Of a stretch of DNA of 64,000 bases, positions 1 to 11,691 are shown piece after piece. Numbering within the stretch: the first letter of the stretch is position 1; each line of letters opens with the position of its first letter. Below the pieces are notes generated by a model that worked only from the letters and a program-made list of their open reading frames with translations, was not told where the DNA came from and ran no database searches. The DNA is from Bimuria novae-zelandiae CBS 107.79 (lineage: Eukaryota > Ascomycota > Dothideomycetes > Pleosporales > Didymosphaeriaceae): assembly GCA_010015655.1 (NCBI GenBank), contig ML976707.1, positions 62,001-126,000 of the forward strand, written 5' to 3'. A program made the translations under genes and the position numbers.

Positions 1-1455
1 CCGTCCGCGACCGTACCAGCTGCTGCAGCCGCTTTCAAAGGTGCGTGTTCACTGCCCTCATCTCTCACCTGCCGCAGCAAGACACACCGTGCTCTGGCGA
101 AGATGGCGCGGGGGCGCCTGCTGAACTGGGAAGGGGTGTGGTGACCGCCGCATGTATCCGCTTCACCCACTTCCAACAACCGCTTGCCCAGGCACCCTGC
201 AAAGGCAGCCCGCAAATAGTCCGCGATTTACAGGACGGTACGGAGTCACACTTGACGTAGCGCATCGGGATTCGGGGCATATGTGGCATGCAGTGCGCGG
301 GGAACTTGGTTTTATTCTCACTTGTTTTGCACGGCACTGCAGGAGGAACTCGAGTCGCCTGCGATAGGTTTCGGTGCGTTCTGCTCTCCAGATGGCGAGT
401 AGACGTGTGAGCATGCATATTATGCGCATCCCGCATCTTCCTTCCTCTATCGGAACCTAGGACCGACTACCCCACGTCGGACGGCCGTATGTACGTCCTT
501 CATGTCTTCCAAAAGCTCTTCGACTGCTGCGATGCTCCGCCTCACCCGGCGCTTATGGTCGTGGTAAGACTACTTTTTCTGCAGCCCAGCATGCGGAGCA
601 GAGTCTGGAGCATGAGACGCTGATCATGAAAGATGTCACAATACCCCGAAGTATGTGTCTATCAGAGCTCTTAGATTCAGTCCGGGAGCAGCTGGGCATA
701 CATGTCGATTCTAATACTACGCCTGCCTACGCCAGCTACAACTGATGACGGATGACAGACAAACGCTCGTCGCCAGCTACAATCACGGCACTCCGAGGTT
801 TGCTCAGTATGGGTGTTGCTGCTTACAGCGGTACCCCAATAGAGGGTCAAGATTGATATGGAGTCGTCACACCTACACTCATCCTATGTTCGATCGGCCA
901 GATGGTTTACAACTTGATCAGGAATCCGTATGGATGCCCTGCTGGTCGATTTTTGCGCGGGCTGTTGCTGGACTGCCTCTTTGTTCTTAGATAGCTACGT
1001 GAAGTCTCAGCCTCGCTCAGGTAGAAGCGCAGGCCATCGACGGTGGACAAGGGAACGTGGAACATGGAACACGGTCTGAACGGCAACGTGTTCAGAAGAG
1101 GCAGTTTTCTCTCGGAAGCTGAAAATATTCCATGGGCTGCGAAGCCTGGATGCGAATGTCTCGAACCTTCAGTGGTCACGATGTCGGCGAATATCTTGGC
1201 ACGAACGAAAGCCGTTGGGTGCAGGGCGGGCGGCACGAAACAGCAACACTGGAACTCACCATCGCACGTGAGAAGAGCTGCCTGCCTTCAACATTGTTTT
1301 GGGGGGGTAATCGGCGGGCGTCTTCTTCTTGCATTATCCTTTCCCCATATTTGCGCGCGAGGCTGAGAGGGGCGGCACAGTCTGAAGTTCTCGGCTAGTG
1401 GCTCGAGGACGTGCGAACCTGGGTGAAGCGCCATCTATCACCTCTCCCCAGTGAC
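1..1455. other. 5' flank of kinase gene, no gene recognised
   Basis: This GC-balanced stretch contains only short overlapping open frames on both strands with no recognisable domains. It presumably holds the promoter and 5' UTR of the kinase gene that starts at 1456, and perhaps the end of a gene to the left. I see no RNA gene or repeat in it. Confidence 0.5.
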
Positions 1456-4400
1456 ATGCCCGTCTACATGGCTGGGGAGCGCCGGACCCAGGAAATAGAT
1501 CAGTGGAGACCTGAGGAACAGTCTGTGAGAGACAGAGATCGGGAGCGGGCTCGCGACCGCATTGTTGAACCCGGCGCTGCGTCACCGGTGCCACGCGCTG
1601 CGAGGGAGGCCAGACGAGGCAATAGCGACGAAGCAGAGACCCGCCCGACGACGACGAGGACGCACGCGAGAGATCGTTCACGCGAAAGAAGCTTGAGCAG
1701 GGACCGCGTTCGACGGCGCAGCAGGGGCGATTCTAGGGAAGGCTACCGTCCCACGAGGGAACCCAGCAACGACAGGGCTACCCACAGTCATCGGCACCAC
1801 CACTCCTCCTACCACCACCCTCGAGAGTCAAAGCCATCCGTCAAGCGCCCGCGCAGTCGCTCTCCATCCCCGCACTCCCACAAGCGGAGTAGGCGCCAGA
1901 GGAGCCGAAGCACCGTGCGTTCGAGGTCGCGAACACGTCGCGCTGAGACCACCCACCGACCGACAGACAGGGCCTTCTCCCCACGCTCTGACCGCGAGCG
2001 CACGCGACGACCGTCTCCAAGTACGTACAAGCCGAGTTCAGCAGCCCGCCGCCGATCGCCGTCGGCCGATTCACACTACCGGCGAGCTACCAGCAGAGGA
2101 CGGAGAAGATCCCCTACCCCAGACCGGAAGTCGTGGCGGGAGGGGTCACGCCGACGAGATTCTCCCAGACAGCACCCTCGGCGCCATCGCACCCCACCCG
2201 ACGAAGACAGAGAGCACAGGCACAGGCACGGCTCCGCGAGATATCGGGATCGTGGTCGCAGTCGTTCTCCCCGACACGCCCGCTCGCCACGACGAAGGCG
2301 TTCGCCGACCCCTACTAGGAGACCTTCTCCTCACGCACCTCGTCGACAGAGGGAGCCTCTTCGGAGGAACGACTCTCCTCGCGGTTCTCACCGCCGCGTC
2401 TCCAGGTCGCCGTCACGACGTTCCGAGCGCCCGTTTGCGAGTCGGCCATCGTCCCGGCGGCACTCGCCATTACCGCGCTCAAGAGCCGTCTCAGAGGTAG
2501 AGAACGACGACGAAGGAGACGCGAAGATGAGAGGTGGTGGTGCCTATTATCAAGGCCGTGGAGGCCCGCAGCATCCCTACTCTCCACATCCTAATCAGTA
2601 TACATCGCAAGGGCATCCGGGTGGGAGAGGCGGATGGTCTGGGCACCAATCATATCAGGGGTGAGCAAATCCAGTACCCTCGTTACCAGTATCAAAACTT
2701 TTTCTGTGTGGGCTAACTCTTCTAGGTCTCCGGTGCATGGATACTCGCCCAACCAGTCTCCCTATCAACAAAACTACTCCCCCAACCCACATTCTGGCCC
2801 TGGGTATCCCAACACGTCCTACCGCGGCGCTTACCGAGGTAATTATAATGGACACGACAGGCGCAGTTCTGGACCTACATTTACACCCATAGGCGGACGC
2901 GGACGGGGCAATCCTCCAACACAGTTCTCGAACCTTTCTTGGACGCCTGCATCTGGCACACGTGGCGGGCGCCCAGCTACTGAGGCTCCGCGTCATTCAG
3001 GTATTGCTGCTTCACAACCAGCGGCCTCTGCTTCGACGACTGCTGATGCCGCCGCTGTCGATGCTGATGACAACCCCTTCCGGCCTTCGAAAGATCTGCG
3101 GGTCGAAGATGAAGGCGCGAAAGAACAGGAGAAGAAGATGCCACCACCCACAAAACCTGCGACAACACCGTCCAAATCAGGTTTCAGTTTCTCGCTGAAG
3201 ACTGCGGCCAACAAAGCAAAATTAGCTGAATCGCCACCGGTAGTGACAAAGGAGAAGGGGTCAGTCCTTGAACCAAAATCAAGGGAAAACACAAGCCGAG
3301 ACGCCCCGTCTAAGACTTCTGATAGCAGGAGCGAGCGAGATCATCGAGATCGAGATATCGACAGAGATCGTGAACGTGGCAACGAGCGCCATCCGGACCG
3401 CGAATACAGGGCTAGCGAACGTCGATACGAGCCTCACGACAAGCGCGACAGCTATTATGACCGTCGGCCGTATAACGATCCTCGTGAGAAGGACCACCAC
3501 GACTTGCGAGATACCCGAGACCCTAGCTACTATCGTGACAGGGACTATCGAGATCTTAGAGAGCGTCACGATTCACGAGACCCGCGAGATCGAGACGCGC
3601 GCGGCTACAGAGATCAGCATGGTATAGCGGATCCGCGTGATCGGGACGTTCGCGACCCACGCAAAGTACGCGATCCACGAGACGCAAGGGATGGACAAGA
3701 ACAAAAAGGACTTGCTCTGAACCCGAATCTCCCGCGGCGGCCCGATTTTCGTCCTGATAGTCGTCCAGTTAGTCGACCTGATAGTCGAGCTGACCAGCAA
3801 AGAGAGCCCTTGCCCGAGAAACCGGCGAAGCTGGAGAAGCCGAAGACGAAGATAATCAAGAAGACTCGTGTCAAGCCCCGCCCGACGCTCTCGCCTGAGT
3901 TCGCGGCATCCGATTCGGTATACTATCGAAAGCCGGGCAACGAATCTGTTGTCGGATCAGGCACGTATGGGAAGGTGTTCAAGGGTGTGCATGTCTACAC
4001 CAAGGATATGGTCGCTCTCAAGAAGATACGGATGGAGGGCGAACGCGATGGAGTAAGTTTGAACCTGCGTTTCGTCTCACATTTCCAATGTAGAGGGGAT
4101 CGCTTGCTACGCTTATTAGGCGAGCCTACACTAACAGCCCATAGTTCCCGGTCACAGCCATCCGAGAGATCAAGTTGTTGCAGTCGCTTAATCATGATAA
4201 CATTGTGAAACTGCAAGAAGTCATGGTGGAGAAAAACGACTGCTTCATGGTCTTCGAGTACCTCTCCCACGATCTCACTGGTCTGCTCAACCACCCCACG
4301 TTTAGGCTCGAAGACGCGCACAAAAAGGACTTGGCTAAACAGCTTTTCGAAGGTCTTGATTATCTTCACCGACGAGGCGTCCTCCATCGCGACATCAAAG

Positions 4401-5107
4401 CCGCCAACATCTTGGTCAGCAATACCGGGCAGCTGAAGCTTGCGGACTTTGGCCTCGCCCGATTCTACGCAAAAAGAAGCAAGCTCGATTACACGAACCG
4501 CGTCATCACTATCTGGTACCGCTCGCCCGAGCTCCTTCTGGGAGAAACACAGTACGGTCCTGCCGTTGATATCTGGTCCGCAGCCTGCGTGCTCGTCGAA
4601 ATCTTCACGAAGCACGCCATCTTCCCCGGAGACGGTGGCGAGATCAACCAGCTCGAGAAGATCTACAACGTGCTCGGAACGCCAACTGTGCAAGAGTGGC
4701 CAGGCATTACCGAAATGCAGTGGTTCGAGCTCCTGCGGCCGACAGAGCGCAAGAAGAGCACTTTTGAAGAGAAATACAAAGACCGCGTCACGGAAGCGGC
4801 GTTCGAGCTGCTCTTGGCAATGTTCATGTTTGACCCCGCGAAGCGCCCCAGCGCAAGCGACGTCCTCCGACACCCCTATTTCGCTGAGGAACAGCCTGCA
4901 CCGAAACGCGCACACGAGCTCAAGGATCTAGAGGGCGATTGGCATGAGTTTGAGAGCAAGGCGCTCCGGAAGGAGAAAGAGAAGCAGGATAAAGAGGCGA
5001 GGAAGGCGGCGCGGGAGGAACGCAAGGAAGTGGAGAAGAGGAAGGGCGACGGCGCGGAAGGCGAGCGGCAAGCTAAGCGCGTGAAGAGTAATGACGCTAG
5101 CGCGTAG
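1456..5107 (+). CDS. CTK1: CDK12/Ctk1-type cyclin-dependent kinase (RNA polymerase II CTD kinase), 3 exons
   Basis: Predicted nuclear kinase that phosphorylates the RNA polymerase II C-terminal domain during elongation. Exons are 1456-2660, 2726-4052 and 4145-5107, giving 1163 residues. Intron 1 (65 nt) has branch GCTAAC and ends TCTAG; intron 2 (92 nt) starts GTAAGT and has branch CTAAC at 4131. Removing intron 2 restores the contiguous kinase segment ERDG-FPVTAIREIK. The N-terminal half is Arg/Ser-rich, followed by Tyr/Gly/Pro repeats and an RD/RDRE-rich tract at 3300-3700. The kinase domain begins near residue 812 with glycine loop GSGTYG, then VALK lysine near 834, HRD aspartate near 927, DFG near 945, and activation-loop TNRVITIWYRSPE. 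The tail is Lys/Glu-rich. The RS-rich N-terminus with a C-terminal kinase matches CDK12/Ctk1 rather than CDK9/Bur1. The second ATG at 1468 has the better context; the frame stays open upstream to 1411 without another ATG. Confidence 0.9.
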
Positions 5108-5640
5108 GAACGCCAGTGCGAGCGCGCTGTGAGGACGGTGTAATTGAGCAGGGTACGGAGGCAATTATTTATATGTATATGGTAGTGTATTTAAATGGGG
5201 AATTGTTTTCCTGTCCTTGGTGCATTGTCAAGTGCCGAGCGGGGCGGGGGCTACTGCGTTCACGCACGGCTTGGTTGATAGTTGATGAAAGCATGCCATT
5301 TACGCTTTCTTGATCAAAGCCGCGTGGCTCCGTCACGCCCGCCGCTTTCGCGATAGCGTTTTCGATGGAGCCGTCTTGAAGTGTACGCATTCCCCTTTGC
5401 AAGCACATTGTATTACTATATCCAAGCAGAGCGTGACTCTCATCTGTCCACGCTCCTAACGTCCCCCACAACGTCACGAGACACACAATGTGGCGAGACG
5501 AATCACAGGTGCCTTGAACCGCACTCAATGTGCAGCTCCCGGTACGGTAATTATTTGTAGTTCTGGAGTGAATTACTATATCGTGCCTTCTTAGGAACAT
5601 ATACCGCACTTATGATATAAAAATTACTATTATGTCGTGA
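5108..5640. other. Kinase 3' flank and transition into AT-rich block
   Basis: The sequence falls from ordinary composition after the kinase stop codon to strongly AT-rich DNA at about 5.62 kb. Open frames here have no recognisable features. It probably contains the kinase 3' UTR and poly(A) region. Confidence 0.5.
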
Positions 5641-6110
5641 CCTTCCTGGCCAGTTAACAATCACTAATGCTATAGCCGAAAATAAACATTACTGTAAAAC
5701 AGGCTTACGGCCTGGCTCGTCCTGCCTCTTAACAGGTTTAGTGTAATGATTTAACGTAGTTGACAAGCGAGCCGCCTATACAAGCAAACCGCCCACCCTA
5801 CCAACTTTTCGCGACGCGTCACCTATTATCTATAATAGCTTAACTAACTCTTATTTAATTACCTTATAATAAAGTAAATATCTTCTTAGCTATCTTAGCT
5901 ATTAATCGTAAATAAATCTAAAGTGTATAAAGGGTAGTATAAATATATAATATGCTTTAGATAACACTACGCGATTAACGCGCTAGAATTACTATATAAT
6001 ATAATTATAAGCCTAACTTAAAGTAGCTTATAAAACTAGAAGAAGAGGTAATTACTTCGTATATACTTAAACTAGATTCGCGAGGATTTTCGCCCATACT
6101 AGGTGCTATG

Positions 6111-6490
6111 TGTTAAGTCCCTAAGGGGTAGCTGGTCCTAAAGGAGCTAAGGTTAATTCTTAGTAAGAGTACTATAAAGTAATAAAGAAGTATTAATAGC
6201 TTACGCATATTAATAAGGGCGTTAGTATTAAAAGTAAGATAAATCTAATTAATAAATTAATAAATAGGTTAAATACAAGAGATAGAGATCTATCTTCGCG
6301 TTTTTATATATAAGTACTGCCCTAAAGATCCTAAAGTCCTATATGCCAAGATACTTCTAGGACTCTTAATGTTTCTAGGACACGTGACTTATTACGTAAT
6401 TTATAGCTAAGTTAGGAATCTTAGCCTAAGTGCACTAATAAGTGCCGATACTCCGCCCTACATTATATTAGATCTTAATAGATCTTAACA
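6111..6490 (-). repeat. Solo LTR, family A (reverse orientation), TSD ctatg
   Basis: The 380-bp block begins TGTTAAGTCCC and ends GATCTTAACA. It is the reverse complement of the LTR family found at 41599-42032 and 54629-55062, with shared stretches such as TGCCAAGATACTTCT and TCCGCCCTAC. It is flanked on both sides by the perfect 5-bp duplication ctatg (6106-6110, 6491-6495). It interrupts the pogo transposase frame. No internal region remains, so this is an LTR-LTR recombination scar. Confidence 0.9.
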
Positions 6491-6746
6491 CTATGCAAGA
6501 TATAGTAGATAAGCTACTCGTAAAGTAAGACGCTAAATAAGTTAGTAAGTAGTAGTTACGTAACTTTATTAAGTAAATAGATAGCCTTACTATATAATTT
6601 AATTAAGTATATACTTAGTAAAGAGACCTATATAAAGATCTAAAGACTATTAGGGCTTAGTTTAAGCTTATAGCGTGCACGAAGACTATCTATAGTATTT
6701 ATAATAAAAATACCTATAACTTTAATAAGACTAGCTTTATAATAGG

Positions 6747-7024
6747 TGTCAGATTGGAGGGGTAATCTGATGAGATGAAAAGATGGTGATTAATTAAGAT
6801 AAATTATAGTATAAAGTGTTGTTTTGTGTTCTCTTTCTGTAAGAATGTAAGGCTCTTATATCCTTACGTCTTACACTAATACGCTAATCTATTTCCGTTG
6901 ATTAAGGAGAGTTGCTCTTTGTCCCGCCCGGAATTGTGCGGATGAACCAGACTGCTGGCAAGGTCTCTTTGTGTAGGGTTGCGCCAGCTACCTTTGCGTG
7001 TGCAAAGGGCCATGTAATCGGACA
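6747..7024. repeat. Solo LTR (278 bp) with TSD atagg
   Basis: The block begins TGTCAGAT and ends ATCGGACA, near-perfect inverted termini, with the 5-bp duplication atagg on both sides (6742-6746, 7025-7029). It is markedly less AT-rich than the surrounding relic DNA, for example TTTGTCCCGCCCGGAATTG near 6918. No second copy is present in the window. Orientation and superfamily (copia or gypsy) cannot be decided from this alone. It interrupts the pogo transposase a second time. Confidence 0.85.
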
Positions 7025-8766
7025 ATAGGCAGGATATTAGCTTAGCTTATTATAATAAGCTTAAAGAGATAAGGCAAACTAAAGAGTATTTAGTTAAGTA
7101 ATTATAAGTAGGTTATAGTAATCTATAAAATTAATACTACTAATTAAGTAATTTACTTTTTATTGTCTTTGCTAGCTAGTATTACCTCTCTACCTATTAT
7201 AAGAATAATAGTATACTACGCAACCAGGCTTTTACTACTAATAATTATAGTTAAACTATTTATAATTTTAAAGTAGAGTAGCTAAGATACTATATTAAAT
7301 AAATAATAAAGCGTAGGATAGGCACGCGCTAGCTACTTATCTTTAATAATTATAAAAGATATAATTTAGTTAAATTCTAGTAGCTTTATGAGAAGAATAA
7401 TATATATACTCTCTATATATTACTATATTTATTATACTATTTATAGTTACTTAATATTAACCACTTTTCGATATTAAAGCATACTTATAGCTACTAGATT
7501 AAAAGTCTAATACGTAACTATATTAATTATACTATAAAGCTAAGGTTCTTACTAGCCTTTTATATAGCTTATAAATAATAAATTATAGAGGAGAATATCT
7601 GCGCAAGCTTTTAAGGTGCTAGCCTAGCCCTATACAACCTAGAGGTAGTAATATTAAAGCTTAATTATCACGGTAACCTCCTAGGCAACCCAATAGCCTA
7701 GAAGTACTATTAATAATAATACGTTAATAGATAAATAAGAGTTAGAAGCTAGGCTTCTACCTCTAAACTTATACTTTAAGAGCTAAAGGTCTGAGAGCCT
7801 ATACCTTAAAGATTACTTCTAATTAGTTAGAAACAATGCTAGCTATCTAGGTATTAGCACCTAGCTAAGCAAGATAAACAAATTTATGTTAGATAAGGAT
7901 AGAAGGCCTTTTTTTTCTTATCTAACGACTTGTACCTATACGTGGACACTAAACAAGTATATTAATCTAGCCTACCTAGGTCTAGAATACCTCTACTCGT
8001 TGCTCTCGGGATATTAATATAAGACTTTATACACTACCACTATCTACGCTAGAGGTTACTTTATAAAAAGCTGAAATACTAAAGAACACACACGAGATAG
8101 AGGCTTTATTAATAATAATTCGCAATAAAATTTAAAGATAGGAGAGCTTATTACTTATTTTTATTATTATAGCGCTTAACTAGTAAAAAAAAAAAAAAGA
8201 CACTAAAGTAATAGCGTATAAGGCTACGCTTATGCATTAGCAAATCGCGAGACTTAAAAAGGCTAATAAGGCTACTATAATACGTAAAAAGTAAAAAAAG
8301 CTATAGATATAGTAGTAAGGCACCTTAATAAAGGCAAAGGCAGAGGATATTATTACTTAAAAGAATATTAAGTAGTAACTAAATAAGAGAATATATTAAT
8401 GTGGCGCTTAGTTAACAACGATTAGGGATCTCGAAAATAAAGTCTATTAAGGAGAAGAAGTTCTACTAAGACGCCTAACTATTTATAAGTTTAGAGAGAT
8501 CGCGTGCTTGGCTGCTTCGCTACTTGGTTACTCGGCCTAACTAGCTAGCGCAGTAAGCTCTAGCAAGAAGCTAGTAAGCCTTTTATAATAATTAAGATAA
8601 GTCGTAATTAGATTCTAAATAGCAGGTTTTAATGTGCTATAGCTACTATAAGATCTCCAGCAATAACTCGCGAATATATAAAATAAATACTACAGATATA
8701 AAAACTTAAAAAATTAGTAGAGTGGGTAGCTCGATTATATAGGCGGCTTACTTATTAACTACGTTA

Positions 8767-9696
8767 CTTATGTAGAGTCTCTTAAAAATACTTACTAACT
8801 TTTATTAATCTAGTAGCTACTACCGTATACGGGGTTTTATAATATTATTACCCTAGTTAATACCTTAAATATAAGTGAACAGGGAATGTACTAATAATAA
8901 GAATAATGACTTAGTAATATATCTTAACGTATTTTACTACTAAATGACGCACACTAGTGAGCAGCGTACCCTACTAAAATTACGATGCATCTTCTTATAA
9001 CTCTTATAATGTCGCTTACCTAGCGTGTCTAGTAGTCTTGAAAATAGGGCAAGCTTGCTCTCTTAAAGTATACCTTTTAAATAAAATAAATTTTAAGCTA
9101 TTAAAGGGTTATAGCTATATATAGCGTCGTAGTAATAAGTTTTTATTAACACGTTAATGGCATCCTTCTATATGCTATAACTAATGCCAGAAAACGCAAA
9201 CTATACCCTATAAAGAAGTAGCCTTTAGTAAATTAAATCTTAAATATTAGCTAACGCGAATTTTTACCTTAGATTATTAATATATAATAAATAATAAATA
9301 ACTTACGTATCGCGCGTGGCTAGGCTAGTAAATAGATCAAGGGTTTTACTAAGCTTAGGCTAGGGTTAGGGTAAGGTTACATAAACGTTAGGTTAAGATT
9401 AAGTTAAGATTACTTAGACGTTAAGTTAGGGTTAGGTTAGGATTATACTAGTATAAGTATAGGCTAGGTTATGTTATTAAAACGTTAGGTTAGGATTAGG
9501 TTAACATTATACTAACTATATTAGGCTATGCTAATCCTATTAGGTTAGGCCTATATTTTAGTATATAGAGGATTTATTAGGATTGTAAATAATTAAATTA
9601 TAATAGCTATTAATTATAGTAATAGGTCCTAGTAATACTAAGACCTCTAATACTTTTATAAAGGGGGTTATACTTCCTCGTCCCGCTTTATTAATA
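8767..9696. other. AT-rich relic DNA without recognisable element
   Basis: Between the pogo element and the Tc1/mariner element there is TpA-dominated sequence with no open frame of note. The only structured part is the telomere-like tract at 9353-9550. The remainder is probably older transposon DNA mutated beyond recognition. Confidence 0.4.
9353..9550 (+). repeat. Degenerate telomere-like GTTAGG/TTAGGG tract
   Basis: About 200 bp rich in TTAGG motifs, including GGCTAGGGTTAGGGTAAGG at 9358, GTTAGGGTTAGGTTAGG near 9425, and repeated ACGTTAGGTTA at several points. The fungal telomere unit is TTAGGG on the chromosome-end strand. The repeats are irregular and mixed with unrelated bases, so this may be an interstitial telomeric relic or just a G-rich satellite. 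Confidence 0.5.
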
Positions 9697-10015
9697 CAGT
9701 GGGGGGACAAAAAGAAAAAGTAATTTTTTTAATACCTTCTCTAAACTTAAATAATTTAGCAACTATTAGGTCTAATATTAGGCGAAATATATAATTTAAA
9801 ATAAAAGGTTCTGGATTTTTACGCTAGAGTATTAGTTCATGCTTAGTTACCACAATAGTAATACAATAATCTCGTAAATATAAAGATTTTTCTAACTAAG
9901 TTTTACCTGTACATAACTTTTTAACTAGGGTGTAAAAATCTACTAAAATTATACTAGCCAAAATAGGTCTAGCGTTAATTCGTTAGTAACTTTTTAAGGT
10001 TAGCTTACTCTAAGT

Positions 10016-10258
10016 TGTGAGGACGGGCACGGGCTCCTTCATCAAGAGAGTAGATGAGGTAAGTTGGCTCTATTTCAGCTACACTAAGATGAGGAGACTG
10101 TAGGTACATAGGCTCGAGGCGCTTTTGTGCGCTCGTCGGAGCGAAACAACTATTCATCTGAGGTAACTGCGCTGGGTACGCGAGCAGCCGCACCAGGGCG
10201 TAAGGCAGTTGCACCTCGTACGAGGTCATGTGACCTGCCGGCATGCCAGGCCGTCACA
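10016..10258 (-). repeat. Solo LTR, family B, TSD taagt
   Basis: This 243-bp GC-rich island begins TGTGAGGACGGGCACGG and ends GCCGTCACA, with the perfect 5-bp duplication taagt on both sides (10011-10015, 10259-10263). It matches the two LTRs of element B (46648-46916 and 53021-53289) almost throughout but is 26 bp shorter, lacking an extra copy of a short internal repeat. Strand is given relative to element B, whose genes read leftward. It lies in the 5' part of the Tc1/mariner element, upstream of the transposase start. Confidence 0.93.
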
Positions 10259-10426
10259 TAAGTAAAAAGTTATTAATAGATTAAAAAAAGAGGTCTGCTT
10301 ACGTAATATATAATTACGTAATAATATATTAAGATTATAGTATAAATTAATATCTTTCTATACGTAGTCTTCGTCTCTCCTATTTCCTTAAAATTCTGCC
10401 AAAATTCTGCTAAAACTTTGCTAAAA

Positions 10427-11691
10427 ATGACTTCCCAACTCTCTATATTTGAACATGACGTTCACCGTCTTTTAGAAGCTACTACTTCTATGTCTACTAT
10501 TTCTACTGTCTTTAAAAAGCCTAAAAATAGTATTTATAATACTATCTACCGAATTAAAAAGAAAAATGAGTTAAAAGATATTAATAATATGGTTAAAAAA
10601 GAGAGACCAACAAATACCTCTTTAAAAGAGTTAAGAGTTATTAATAGGAATGTAGAAACAAGCCCTAAAAAGACAATTAATAGGATATTATACGAAAATA
10701 ACCTTAACATCTCTATTAAAAGTCTTGGGAGGATTTTAAAAAAGGAGGGATATAGTACAAAAACTTTAATCTAAAAGCCTCTTTTAAATAAGAAAAAAGC
10801 TAGAACTAGGCTAGATTTTGCTAAAAATTAACATGAGGGAATTTAAAATATTAACTTAACTAAAGTTATATTTCCTAATAAGTCAGCAATTGAAAGAGGC
10901 CACGGGGGTAGGACAGAATACTATAGAACAATAAAAAATTCTACTGGAAATTCTAAAATCTACCGTGCTAACAACAAAATTAAGTTTCTATTTAATTTAT
11001 ATAATAAAAATCAATTTAGCTTAATTTTTTAAAATTTTTGATTTTTAATAACTAGAATGCTGACGAAGTTATAGTCCGCAATGTTCTTATTCAAGTTTGG
11101 GAATCAATTTAAATAGGAGGGAGATCTAAATTGGTGGTTACTAAGACTCCTAAAACAACGTCTAGTTTTATTAGTAAAGATTATATACGCAGGATTTTAA
11201 TTCCTGTTATTAAACAATATATAAAAACAGGGAAGTTTAAATTTTAATATCTTTTATTCTTTTTAACTTTGTATTACAATTTAATTATATATTAAATATT
11301 TTTATAAATTTATATAATACTTTAGTCAAAGTATTATATTCTAGGTAGGAAATTTTAACAAGATAATGCTCCTCACCATAAAACACTAAATGTTTTAAGC
11401 TGGTTTAAAGGGAATAACATTAAACTATTTCCATATTTTCCCTATTAAGCTAATATAGCACTAAATAAAAACATCTAGTTAGTACTTAAAAACGACTTAA
11501 ATAAGATGCTTAAAGCCTCTTTAGGTTTTAGTAACAACGAAAAAAGTATAGATCTTTTTATTAAGGATATACACAAAACTGGATGGGAAATACTCCAAAA
11601 GGTATTAAATAATTGTATATTACTACTACCTAAACGTTGGGAGTCACTCAATAGGCAAAGAGTTAGTATACTAAATACTAGTATAATATAA
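10427..11691 (+). pseudogene. Tc1/mariner transposase remnant
   Basis: An open segment from ATG 10427 to 10774 encodes an N-terminal helix-turn-helix region (for example VFKKPKNSIYNTIYRI) and the Tc1-type linker ending LGRILKKEGYSTKTLI. Beyond it, frames recover the DDE region with many stops: ERGHGGRTEY near 10893, QDNAPHHKTLN near 11360 and LLPKRWESLN near 11628. Motif order matches fungal Tc1/mariner transposases. Stop codons and a probable indel make it inactive. It could code only for an N-terminal DNA-binding fragment. Confidence 0.85.

Larger units (their letters stand above)
5830..8700 (+). pseudogene. pogo/Fot transposase remnant (interrupted, RIP-degraded)
   Basis: Conceptual translation gives an N-terminal HTH/CENP-B-like region, KLDSRGF near 6075, then the solo LTR at 6111. 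After the LTR it resumes (QDIVDKLLVK near 6495) and reads to NFNKTSFIIG at the second LTR (6747). It then continues through the DDE region to a segment resembling the family's LLQPLDVGCFS motif near 7450-7490, ENICASF near 7590, and a Cys-rich C-terminal knuckle-like segment near 8635-8680. Stops are mostly explained by C-to-T or G-to-A changes. Family assignment rests on motif order remembered from fungal pogo transposases; no functional protein is possible. Confidence 0.75.
5754..8764 (+). mobile_element. RIP-degraded pogo/Fot-type DNA transposon, split by two solo LTRs
   Basis: Terminal inverted repeats begin ACGTAGTTGACAAGCGAGCC at 5754 and end AACTACGT at 8764; the similarity extends about 45 bp with mostly transition differences. 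Both ends abut TA (5752-5753 and 8765-8766), the usual Tc1/mariner-superfamily target duplication. The element spans 3011 bp, but solo LTRs at 6111-6490 and 6747-7024 with their duplications account for 668 bp, leaving about 2.34 kb. The interior translates, with many stops, into a pogo/Fot-like transposase on the plus strand. Confidence 0.85.

Noticed and set aside
5169..5609. 146-codon minus-strand frame downstream of the kinase
   Set aside because: No recognisable domain, spans the composition transition, and lies over the kinase 3' UTR.
8400..8540. Thought to be an LTR beginning TGTGGCGC because it recurs at 63879
   Set aside because: It lies in frame in the C-terminal coding part of the pogo transposase, so both are transposase fragments.
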